A DNA stretch of 55,740 nucleotides, taken from Streptomyces olindensis (GTDB taxonomy: Bacteria > Actinomycetota > Actinomycetes > Streptomycetales > Streptomycetaceae). The stretch's first letter is position 1, and the number at the start of each line of letters is the position of its first letter. The notes beneath the pieces were generated by a model. That model saw only the letters and a list, made by a program, of their open reading frames with translations, searched no databases and had not been told where the DNA came from. Positions 23,589 to 31,002 of the stretch are shown here, piece after piece. Where the stretch lies: assembly GCA_000696115.1 (NCBI GenBank), contig JJOH01000099.1:1-55740 (forward strand), in the 5' to 3' direction. The translations under genes and the position numbers were made by a program.

Positions 23589-25013
23589 ATGTACGTCGGT
23601 ATCGATGTGGGCACGTCCATGGTCAAGGCGGCGGCCTTCGACGACACGGGCCGGCAACTGGCCGTGGAATCGCGCCCGGTGGGTCTGTCGCTGCACGGCG
23701 GGTTCGTCGAGCAGGACATGGAGGAGGTCTACGGGGCGGTCGTCGGGGTGCTCGACGCGCTGACCTCCGCCGTGGCGGAACCGGTGGAGCTCGCGGGCCT
23801 CACCGGGCAGGGCGACGGCGTGTGGCTGGTGGACGGCGAGGGCCGGCCGGTGCGCCCCGCCGCCTCCTGGATGGACGGCCGGGCGCACGAACTGGTCGAC
23901 CGGTGGCTGGCGGACGGCACCTTCGAGACGGTGTTCCGGCGGACCGGCAGCGCGATGTTCCCGGGCTGCCCGGGTCCGCTGCTGGCCTGGCTGGACAGCC
24001 GCGAACCGCAGGCGCTGGACGTCGCGAAGGCCGCCCTGTACTGCAAGGACGTGGTGTTCCACCGGCTGACGGGAGCGGGTCCGACGACGGATGTGTCGGA
24101 CGCGTCGATGCCGTTCCTGGACCCGCGGACACGGACGTACGACAACCGGGTCGTCGAGCTGCTGGGCCTCACCCACCGCCGAGGCCTGCTCGCCCCGGTC
24201 AGCGACCCGGTCGCGACGGCCGAGGCTCGCGGCGAGGGTCTGCCGTCCGGCACCCGGATCGCCAACGGCCCCTACGATCTGCCGGCCTGCGCGCTGGGCG
24301 CCGGGGTGACGTCCCCGGGCGACGGTCTGCTGATCGTCGGCACCTGTCTGGCCAGCCTGGTCGCCACGACCGAGCTGGACCTGACCGGTGAGCCGGCGGG
24401 CCTGTACATCTCCACCGACCGGCCCGGGTACTGGCTGCGCGCCATGCCCGCGATGGTCGGCACGGCCGCGCTGGACTGGGTGCTGTCCACGACGGGCGTG
24501 CGGCACGACGAGGTGGACGGCCTGCTGGCCGGGACCCCGCCGGGCGCGAACGGCGTCCGTGTCCTGCCGTACTTCGCGCCCTCCGGCGAACGCGCCCCCT
24601 TCGTCGAGCCCCGGCTGCGGGCCGAACTCACCGGCGTCTCCCTGGAGTCGACCCGGGGCGATCTGGTCCGCGCCACCTGCGAGGGCATCGGGTACGCCGC
24701 CCGGCACTGCCTGGAGGCGGCGGGGCTGACCGGGGACCTGGCGGTGTGCGGCGGCGGCACCCGCAGCCCCGCCTGGATGCGGCTGCTGGCCGACGTGCTC
24801 GGGCGGCCCCTGCGGGTCGTCGAGGGCGAGGTGGGCGCGCGGGGAGCGGTGCTGGCGGCGGCCGAACGGTACGGGATCGGGCTGGACGCGAAGGCGTGGA
24901 CGGAGCCGACCGCGGTCGTCGAACCGGACCCGGGCCGGGCCGCGTTCTACACGCGGGGCTACGAGGAGCACCTGACCCGGCTGACGCAGGCGCGGGCCCG
25001 GGCCCGCGCTTGA
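23589..25013 (+). CDS. FGGY-family carbohydrate kinase, copy 2
   Basis: 474 residues. MYVGIDVGTSMVKAAAFD (first phosphate loop), TGQGDGVWLVD, catalytic Asp in SWMDGRAHELV, and the adenosine motif CGGGTRSPAWMRLLADVLG (about 388-406). The GTGDG-type second loop and the overall pattern are closer to erythritol/xylulose-type FGGY kinases than to glycerol kinase, but the substrate is not certain. ATG 23589 has GGAGGAG upstream. It closes the overlapping sugar operon. FGGY kinase 1 (14799) is clearly different in sequence, so the module may phosphorylate two intermediates or two related sugars. Confidence 0.9.
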   Translation: MYVGIDVGTSMVKAAAFDDTGRQLAVESRPVGLSLHGGFVEQDMEEVYGAVVGVLDALTSAVAEPVELAGLTGQGDGVWLVDGEGRPVRPAASWMDGRAHELVDRWLADGTFETVFRRTGSAMFPGCPGPLLAWLDSREPQALDVAKAALYCKDVVFHRLTGAGPTTDVSDASMPFLDPRTRTYDNRVVELLGLTHRRGLLAPVSDPVATAEARGEGLPSGTRIANGPYDLPACALGAGVTSPGDGLLIVGTCLASLVATTELDLTGEPAGLYISTDRPGYWLRAMPAMVGTAALDWVLSTTGVRHDEVDGLLAGTPPGANGVRVLPYFAPSGERAPFVEPRLRAELTGVSLESTRGDLVRATCEGIGYAARHCLEAAGLTGDLAVCGGGTRSPAWMRLLADVLGRPLRVVEGEVGARGAVLAAAERYGIGLDAKAWTEPTAVVEPDPGRAAFYTRGYEEHLTRLTQARARARA

Positions 25014-25017
25014 ACCC

Positions 25018-25053
25018 GTCATCGCCGTCATCGGGGTCATCGGCGTCATCGAC
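25018..25053. repeat. Four perfect-length copies of a 9-base repeat
   Basis: GTCATCGCC, GTCATCGGG, GTCATCGGC and GTCATCGAC follow one another from 25018 to 25053. They sit between the stop of FGGY kinase 2 and the ribosome site of the GDPD gene. The array keeps a 9-base period and could vary by slippage. Confidence 0.85.
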
Positions 25054-25066
25054 AAAGGGGAGTTGT

Positions 25067-26107
25067 ATGCAGCTCGGACGGAGATCCCTCCTGCTCGCGG
25101 CGGCCGCGGGCACCGCCACGGCGGCCACGGCGGCCCCGGCGGCGGCCGCACCCCGCACGGGCGGCCCGGTGGTCATCGGCCACCGGGGCGCGGCCGGCTG
25201 GCGCCCGGAGCACACGGCGGCCTCGTACACGTACGCCGTGCAGACGGGCGCCGACTGGATCGAACCGGACCTGGTGCCCACGAAGGACCACGTGCTGGTG
25301 GTCCGGCACGAGAACGAGATCTCCCAGACGACCGACGTGGCACGCCGGCCGGAGTTCGGGGACCGCCGTACGACGAAGACGGTCGACGGCCGGTCGGTCA
25401 CCGGCTGGTTCACGGAGGACTTCACGCTGGCCGAGCTGAAGACGCTGCGGGCGGTGGAGCGGCTGCCGGCGGTCCGCAACCGCAACACCGTCTTCGACGG
25501 GCGCGAGCAGATCATGACCTTCCAGGAGGTCGTGGACCTGGCGCGGCGGCTGTCGCGGACGCACGGCCGGACGATCGCCGTGTTCCCGGAGACCAAGCAC
25601 CCCACGTACTTCCGTTCGATCGGCCTGCCGTTGGAACCGAAGCTGGCCTCCGTCATCCGCCGCAACCGGCTCGGGCGGCGCGAGTGCGTCGTGCAGTCCT
25701 TCGAGCCGACGAGCCTGCGGCGGATCGCCGCCGAGCGGCTGGGCGTGCCGCTGTGGCAGGCGCTGGGGACGACGGGCGGGCCGTACGACCTGCCCGGGAC
25801 GACCTACAAAGAGATGATGACTCCGGCGGGGCTGGCGGAGATCGCGGAGTACGCGGACTGGATCGGGCCGGACAAGTCCTCGCTCGTCGGCACGTCCCTC
25901 GTCGCGGACGCGCACGCGGCTGGGCTGCGGATCGGGCCGTACACCTTCCGCGCGGAGAACCAGTTCCTGCCGGAGCGGTTCCGGCGCGGGAGCGGAGCGA
26001 ACGATTTCGGGGACGCGTTCGCGGAGTACGCGCTGTACTACGACATGGGGGTCGACGCGGTCGTGACCGACTTCCCGGACCTGGCGGTGATGGCGAGGAG
26101 GGGCTGA
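25067..26107 (+). CDS. Secreted glycerophosphodiester phosphodiesterase
   Basis: 346 residues. A twin-arginine-type signal (MQLGRRSLLLAAAAG, Ala-rich to about 28) is followed by a GDPD TIM barrel with the family core: HRGAAG with His39/Arg40, Glu66 and Asp68 (IEPDLV), and His81 (VVRHENEIS). The enzyme splits glycerophosphodiesters into glycerol 3-phosphate and an alcohol outside the cytosol. ATG 25067 has AAAGGGGA 6 bases upstream. It follows the sugar operon by 53 bases, so it may be read from it. Release of glycerol 3-phosphate next to a polyol-type importer is suggestive but not proof of a link. The last base of its stop is the first base of the next ATG. Confidence 0.9.
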   Translation: MQLGRRSLLLAAAAGTATAATAAPAAAAPRTGGPVVIGHRGAAGWRPEHTAASYTYAVQTGADWIEPDLVPTKDHVLVVRHENEISQTTDVARRPEFGDRRTTKTVDGRSVTGWFTEDFTLAELKTLRAVERLPAVRNRNTVFDGREQIMTFQEVVDLARRLSRTHGRTIAVFPETKHPTYFRSIGLPLEPKLASVIRRNRLGRRECVVQSFEPTSLRRIAAERLGVPLWQALGTTGGPYDLPGTTYKEMMTPAGLAEIAEYADWIGPDKSSLVGTSLVADAHAAGLRIGPYTFRAENQFLPERFRRGSGANDFGDAFAEYALYYDMGVDAVVTDFPDLAVMARRG

Positions 26108-26334
26108 TGACGGTGAGCCGGGCGTGCCGGACCTGCGGCACCATGCAGGAGTTCCGGATCTTCAACGCGGTCGAGCGTGCGGCCGTCCGGGCGGAGAAGG
26201 GGGACGGTCACTTCGTGGACGACTACTGGCGCTGCACCGCCGTCGGCTGCCGGTGGTACCAGCGGTACCTCAACCGGGGCGAGGACGGCCTGCTCCCGGA
26301 GGAACTCCGGATCCAGGCCGCCCCCGCGGAGTGA
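26107..26334 (+). CDS. Small zinc-ribbon-like protein, unknown function
   Basis: 75 residues. Cys7-x2-Cys10 and Cys43-x4-Cys48 could bind one zinc, with an Arg/Glu-rich helix between them. The start overlaps the GDPD stop by one base (TGATG), so it is translated by coupling. The family is not recognised beyond being a small conserved-looking ribbon protein. DNA or RNA binding is possible but not shown. Confidence 0.75.
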   Translation: MTVSRACRTCGTMQEFRIFNAVERAAVRAEKGDGHFVDDYWRCTAVGCRWYQRYLNRGEDGLLPEELRIQAAPAE

Positions 26335-26337
26335 GTC

Positions 26338-26976
26338 CTACAGGTTGGAGAAGTCCGGGCCCTTGGTGCGGGTGCGCTTGATCTCGTAGAAGCCGGGCAC
26401 CGAGGCCACGGCGAGGGTGCCGTCCCAGAGGCGGGCGGCCTCCTCGCCCTTGGGGGCCGGGGTGACGACCGGGCCGAAGAAGGCGAGCTGCTCGCCGTCG
26501 GCGCCGGGCACGGCGATGACGGGGGTGCCGACCTCCTGGCCGACCTTGTCGATGCCCTCCTTGTGGGAGGCGCGCAGCTCGGGCTCGTAGCGGGTGCCGT
26601 CCCAGTGCTCCATGAGGGACTCGGGCAGGCCGACGTCCTTCAGGGCGGCGGCGACCGTCTCCTTGCCGGGCCCCTCCTCCTGGTTGTGGATGCGGGTGCC
26701 GAGCGCGGTGTAGAGGTCGCCGAGCACCTCGGCGCCGTGCTCCTGCTGCGCGGCTATGACGACCCGGACGGGGCCCCACGCCTTGGTCTCCAGCAGCTCG
26801 CGGTACTCCTCGGGCAGCTCGTCCAGCTTGTCCTCGTTGAGGACGGCGAGGCTCATGACATGCCAGCGGACCTGGATGTCCCTGACCTTCTCCACCTCCA
26901 GCACCCAACGGGAGGTCATCCACGCCCAGGGGCACAGCGGGTCGAACCAGAAGTCGACGGGTGTCTTGTCCGACAT
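26338..26976 (-). CDS. DsbA/FrnE-family protein, homologue of mycothiol-dependent reductase Rv2466c, with CPWA active site
   Basis: 212 residues. It aligns by eye along its whole length with the mycobacterial Rv2466c family: VDFWFDPLCPW, the WHVMSLAVLNE segment, AWGPVRVVIAA, LYTALGTRIHNQ, GVGTP-like VGTPVIAVPG and a C-terminal KRTRT. Rv2466c has CPWC; here it is Cys15-Pro-Trp-Ala18, so the resolving Cys is missing (codon GCG, read directly). A one-Cys form can still react with mycothiol. The ATG at 26976 has GGAG 5 bases upstream and is preferred over the ATG at 26988. It converges with the zinc-ribbon gene with only 3 bases between stops. Confidence 0.88.
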   Translation of the reverse strand: MSDKTPVDFWFDPLCPWAWMTSRWVLEVEKVRDIQVRWHVMSLAVLNEDKLDELPEEYRELLETKAWGPVRVVIAAQQEHGAEVLGDLYTALGTRIHNQEEGPGKETVAAALKDVGLPESLMEHWDGTRYEPELRASHKEGIDKVGQEVGTPVIAVPGADGEQLAFFGPVVTPAPKGEEAARLWDGTLAVASVPGFYEIKRTRTKGPDFSNL

Positions 26977-27113
26977 GTCTCTCCTCATGAGGAAACCGTT
27001 TCTCCGGGAACACCGCAGTTCGCCGCCGTCATTCCCGACTGACCCGCGTCAGGGGCACGTGGCAGGATCGGTGCTGTTCAGCCGTATCCCACGACGCTTG
27101 AGGAGTGCCGCCC

Positions 27114-29693
27114 GTGCCCGGTGAGAATCTGTCCCGCGACGAAGCCCGGGAGCGGGCCGCCCTGCTGCGCGTCGACGGGTACGAGGTGTCCCTCGACCTG
27201 CGGTCCGCGGTCGGCGAGGACGCGGGCGACGGGCCCCGTACGTTCCGCTCGGTCACCACGATCCGCTTCCGCTGCAACGAGCCCGGTGCGAGCAGCTTCG
27301 CCGACCTCATCGCGCCGAGTGTGACGGCCGTCTCACTCAACGGCCGTGACCTGGACCCCGGTGAGGTCTTCGACGGCTCCCGGATCACCCTGGAGGACCT
27401 GGCCGCGGACAACGAGCTGGTGGTCGATGCCCGGTGCGCCTACTCCCGGACCGGCGAGGGCCTGCACCGCTTCGTCGACCCGGAGGACGGCGAGGTGTAC
27501 CTGTACACGCAGTACGAGCCGGCCGACTCCCGCCGCGTCTTCGCGAACTTCGAGCAGCCCGACCTCAAGGCGCCGTACCGGTTCGAGGTGCGGGCCCCGG
27601 AGGGCTGGACGGTGTGGAGCAACGGGGCGGGCGAGCAGACGGACGGGGTGTGGCGGTTCGCCGAGACCAAGCCGATCTCGACGTACATCACGTGCGTGGT
27701 GGCCGGGCCGTACCACTACGTGACGGACTCGTACTCCCGCACGTTCGCCGACGGCACCACACTGGAGATCCCCCTCGGCGCCCTGTGCCGCAAGGGCCTC
27801 GCGCCCTACTTCGACGCCGACGACGTCTTTCTGGTCACCAAGCAGGGCCTGGACTTCTTCCACGACCACTTCGACTACCCGTACCCGTTCGGGAAGTACG
27901 ACCAGGCGTTCGTGCCCGAGTACAACCTGGGCGCGATGGAGAACCCGGGGCTGGTGACGTTCCGGGAGGAGTTCATCTTCCGCGGGAAGGTGACGCAGGC
28001 GTCCTACGAGGGCCGGGCCAACGTCGTGCTGCACGAGATGGCGCACATGTGGTTCGGCGACCTGGTCACCATGGAGTGGTGGGACGACCTGTGGCTGAAG
28101 GAGTCGTTCGCGGACTTCATGGGCGAGTTCTCGCTGGTCGGCGCGACCCGCTTCAAGAACGGCTGGGTCACCTTCGCCAACCGCCGCAAGGCCTGGGCGT
28201 ACCGCGCGGACCAGCTGCCGTCCACGCACCCGATCACGGCGGACATCCGCGACCTCCAGGACGCCAAGCTGAACTTCGACGGCATCACGTACGCCAAGGG
28301 CGCGTCGGTGCTCAAGCAGCTCGTGGCGTACGTCGGCGAGGACGCGTTCCTGGAGGGCGCCCGGCGCTACTTCAAGCGGCACGCCTACGGCAACACGCGC
28401 CTCGGTGACCTGCTGTCGGTGCTGGAGGAGACCAGCGGCCGGGACATGGGCGCGTGGTCGCGGTCCTGGCTGCAGACGGCGGGGGTGAACTCGCTGACGC
28501 CGCAGGTGCTGCTGGACGCGGACGGCCGCGTCGAGGAGCTGGCGGTCGTGCAGGAGGCGGCCGAGTCCCATCCGGAACTGCGCCCGCACCGGGTGGCGGT
28601 GGGCCTGTACCGGGTGGCGGCCGGCGGGGCGGTCGAGCGGTACGCGCGCGTGGAGACCGACGTCGAGGGAGCGCGGACGGTCGTGGCGGACCTGGCCGGT
28701 GCCGACGCCCCCGATCTGGTCCTGGTCAACGACGACGACCTGACGTACTGCAAGATCCGCTTCGACGCGACGTCGTTGGCCACGCTGCGCGAACACCTGG
28801 GGTCGGTCACCGATCCCCTGGCGCGCGCCCTGTGCTGGTCGGCGCTGTGGAACATGACGCGGGACGCCCTGCTCCCGGCGCGGGACTTCGTGGAACTGGT
28901 GCTGCGGTTCGCGGGGCGCGAGTCCGAGATCGGCGTGGTGCAGATGCTGCAGGCGTGGGCCGAGTCGGCGGTCACGCACTACGCGGCGCCCGCCCGGCGC
29001 GAGGCCACCGCCGCGCTGCTCGCCGAGGGCGCGCGGCGTGAGCTGTACGCGGCCGAGGCCGGCAGCGAGCACCAGCTGGCCTGGGCGCGCTTCTTCGCCC
29101 GGACGGCCACCGCCGACGCCGACTTCACGCTGCTGCGGGAGCTGCTGGAGGGCACGGCGACGGTCGAGGGACTGGAGCTGGACCAGGAGCTGCGGTGGGT
29201 GTTCCTGGAGCCGCTCGCCGCGCACGGGACCGTGGACGAGAGGGCGCTGGCCGAGGAGCTGGCCCGGGACGACACGGCCTCCGGCAAGCGCCACCAGGTG
29301 CGCTGTCTGGCCGCCCGCCCGTCGGAGGCGGTCAAGGCGCAGGCGTGGGCGCAGGTCGTGGAGTCGGACGCGTTGTCCAACGCCATGGTGGAGGCGACCA
29401 TCGCGGGCTTCTCCCAGGGCTCGCAGCGGGAGCTGATCGCGCCGTACGCGGAGAAGTACTTCGCGGCGATCGAGCGGGTGTGGTCCGAGCGGTCGATCCA
29501 GATCGCGATGCACGTGGTGCAGGGCCTGTTCCCGTCGCTCCAGCAGTCCCGGGACACGCTGGACGCCACGGACGCCTGGCTGGAGAGCCACCAGGAGGCC
29601 GCCCCGGCGCTGCGCCGGCTGGTGCTGGAGGCCCGGGACGATCTGGCACGGGCGTTGCGTGGACAGGCGTGCGACGAGGCCGCTGACCAGTAG
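27114..29693 (+). CDS. pepN: Aminopeptidase N, M1 zinc metallopeptidase (copy 1)
   Basis: 859 residues. Removes N-terminal amino acids from peptides in the cytosol. The exopeptidase motif GAMEN (LGAMENPG, about 272) and the zinc site HEMAH (307-311) with the third ligand Glu330 (HExxH-x18-E) are intact; an ERAP1-like helical C-terminal domain follows residue 530. The GTG at 27114 is chosen because GAGGAG lies 8 bases upstream and because the paralogue at 43913 starts the same way (VPG.NL.R.EA). There is no signal peptide. Both paralogues come out at 859 residues. A terminator hairpin follows at 29754. Confidence 0.94.
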   Translation: MPGENLSRDEARERAALLRVDGYEVSLDLRSAVGEDAGDGPRTFRSVTTIRFRCNEPGASSFADLIAPSVTAVSLNGRDLDPGEVFDGSRITLEDLAADNELVVDARCAYSRTGEGLHRFVDPEDGEVYLYTQYEPADSRRVFANFEQPDLKAPYRFEVRAPEGWTVWSNGAGEQTDGVWRFAETKPISTYITCVVAGPYHYVTDSYSRTFADGTTLEIPLGALCRKGLAPYFDADDVFLVTKQGLDFFHDHFDYPYPFGKYDQAFVPEYNLGAMENPGLVTFREEFIFRGKVTQASYEGRANVVLHEMAHMWFGDLVTMEWWDDLWLKESFADFMGEFSLVGATRFKNGWVTFANRRKAWAYRADQLPSTHPITADIRDLQDAKLNFDGITYAKGASVLKQLVAYVGEDAFLEGARRYFKRHAYGNTRLGDLLSVLEETSGRDMGAWSRSWLQTAGVNSLTPQVLLDADGRVEELAVVQEAAESHPELRPHRVAVGLYRVAAGGAVERYARVETDVEGARTVVADLAGADAPDLVLVNDDDLTYCKIRFDATSLATLREHLGSVTDPLARALCWSALWNMTRDALLPARDFVELVLRFAGRESEIGVVQMLQAWAESAVTHYAAPARREATAALLAEGARRELYAAEAGSEHQLAWARFFARTATADADFTLLRELLEGTATVEGLELDQELRWVFLEPLAAHGTVDERALAEELARDDTASGKRHQVRCLAARPSEAVKAQAWAQVVESDALSNAMVEATIAGFSQGSQRELIAPYAEKYFAAIERVWSERSIQIAMHVVQGLFPSLQQSRDTLDATDAWLESHQEAAPALRRLVLEARDDLARALRGQACDEAADQ

Positions 29694-29753
29694 CTTTGGC
29701 CTAAGATCCGGCGTTCCGCCTTCGTTACAAGACGCGTGCGCCGGGAGCCGTAA

Positions 29754-29783
29754 CCTCTGGTCCGCACCCGAACGGACCAGGGG
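29754..29783 (+). terminator. Probable terminator after pepN copy 1
   Basis: CCTCTGGTCCG (29754-29764) pairs with CGGACCAGGGG (29773-29783), with one G-U pair, followed by CTTTCGG. It lies in the 195-base gap before the next gene. Confidence 0.55.
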
Positions 29784-29888
29784 CTTTCGGCATCCGAACA
29801 TCCGTCCTTTAGGGCCGTGTTGTCCGTATGTGTCGACGGAGCTGTAACAGCGGTTCAAGGGCGGCCCGGGCACGGGAAATTGCGGGGC

Positions 29889-30926
29889 ATGACCCACAAC
29901 ACCCCGCTCTCCCCCCGCCCCCTGCACGACCTGTCCGGCCGTGGCCGCCCCCGCGTGATGACGACGGCCCAGCTCCGCTCGCACGGCGTGTCGACGGCCG
30001 AGACGAACGAGCAGTGCCGCCCCGGCGGGCCCTGGCAGCAGCTCCTCTCGGGCGTGGTCCTGCTCCACCCGGGCCCGCCGACCAGCGAGGAGCGGCTGTA
30101 CGCGGTGCTGATGTACGCGGCGCGGGAGCGCGGCGGCGTGCCCGCCCAGCCCGGCGCGGGCCGGCCGCCCGCCCCCGCCCACCCGGCGGCGATGATCACG
30201 GGCCTGGCGGCGCTGACGCTGCACGGCTTCTCCTCCACTCCCCCGCTGCCCTCCCTGGACGCCATCGACGTCCTGGTCCCGCGCCTGCGGCGGCTGCGCT
30301 CGACGGGCTGCGCGCGCATCGTCCGCAGCGCCGCGCTGCCCGCCCCCGTGCAGGTCGCCGGCCTGCCGGTGGCACCGGCCGCCCGCGCGCTGGCCGACGC
30401 CGTGGCGGGCCTCTCGGACGCCGACGTCGTGCGCCGCCTGATGACGGAGGCGGTGCGCGGCGCCCACTGCGACGCGTCGGCGGTGGTCCGCGAGCTGAAT
30501 CAGGCGCGGCTGCTGAGCCGTCCGCACGTGGTGGACGCGGTGGAGTCCCTGCTGGCCGAGGGCCGGGCGATCGCGGAGGACCGCCTGTACCGGATGGTCC
30601 GCGAGTTCGGCCTGCCCGACCCGGTCTGGAACGTCGACCTGCGTCTGCCCGGCGGCCCCTACCTCGGCGGCCTGGACGCGTACTGGCCCGACCATGCGGT
30701 GGCGGTGGAGCTGGACACGCGGGCGCCCCGGCAGGACGACAACGCACTGTGGTCGGAGTACGCCCGCAAGCGCGAGCACCTGGAGCGGCTCGGCATCACG
30801 GTCGTCCACATCACGCCGCGCAAGCTCCGCGACTCGCCGGAGCAGCAGGCGACGGTGGTGCGCACGGCGTTGATGGCGTCGGCCGACCGCGAGCCGGCCG
30901 CGTACGTCGTGGCCCTGCCCCGGTAG
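29889..30926 (+). CDS. AbiEi-antitoxin-like protein with a DUF559/Vsr-type nuclease-like C-terminus
   Basis: 345 residues. The N-terminal region (20-65) looks like the winged-helix start of AbiEi-type antitoxins (TTAQLRSHGVSTAET). The middle resembles the AbiEi C-terminal domain (SLDAIDVLVPRLRRLRSTG; VAPAARALADAVA). The C-terminus (225-315) has a PD-(D/E)xK/Vsr-like arrangement: Glu230, Asp263 (GLDAYWP), Glu274-x-Asp276 (VAVELD), then an ERLGITVVHITPRKL strand. No AbiEii-type toxin is next to it, so it is not a complete type IV toxin-antitoxin system. Proteins of this mixed type are common and uncharacterised in actinobacteria. The ribosome site (GCGGGG) before ATG 29889 is weak; the start could lie elsewhere. 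Confidence 0.7.
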   Translation: MTHNTPLSPRPLHDLSGRGRPRVMTTAQLRSHGVSTAETNEQCRPGGPWQQLLSGVVLLHPGPPTSEERLYAVLMYAARERGGVPAQPGAGRPPAPAHPAAMITGLAALTLHGFSSTPPLPSLDAIDVLVPRLRRLRSTGCARIVRSAALPAPVQVAGLPVAPAARALADAVAGLSDADVVRRLMTEAVRGAHCDASAVVRELNQARLLSRPHVVDAVESLLAEGRAIAEDRLYRMVREFGLPDPVWNVDLRLPGGPYLGGLDAYWPDHAVAVELDTRAPRQDDNALWSEYARKREHLERLGITVVHITPRKLRDSPEQQATVVRTALMASADREPAAYVVALPR

Positions 30927-30952
30927 TGACGGACCGGGGCAGGGCCGGGAGG

Positions 30953-30992
30953 GGAGGAGGCGCCGCCGGATGCTGTCGGCGGCCCCTCCTCC
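30953..30992. terminator. Bidirectional terminator hairpin
   Basis: A 16-base stem with one mismatch: GGAGGAGGCGCCGCCG (30953-30968) with CGGCGGCCCCTCCTCC (30977-30992). It lies in the 76-base gap between convergent genes. Confidence 0.8.
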
Positions 30993-31002
30993 ACGGCGGG
31001 TG

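Noticed and set aside
29889..30926. Complete AbiE toxin-antitoxin system
   Set aside because: No AbiEii nucleotidyltransferase gene is adjacent; the next gene is a convergent serine hydrolase.
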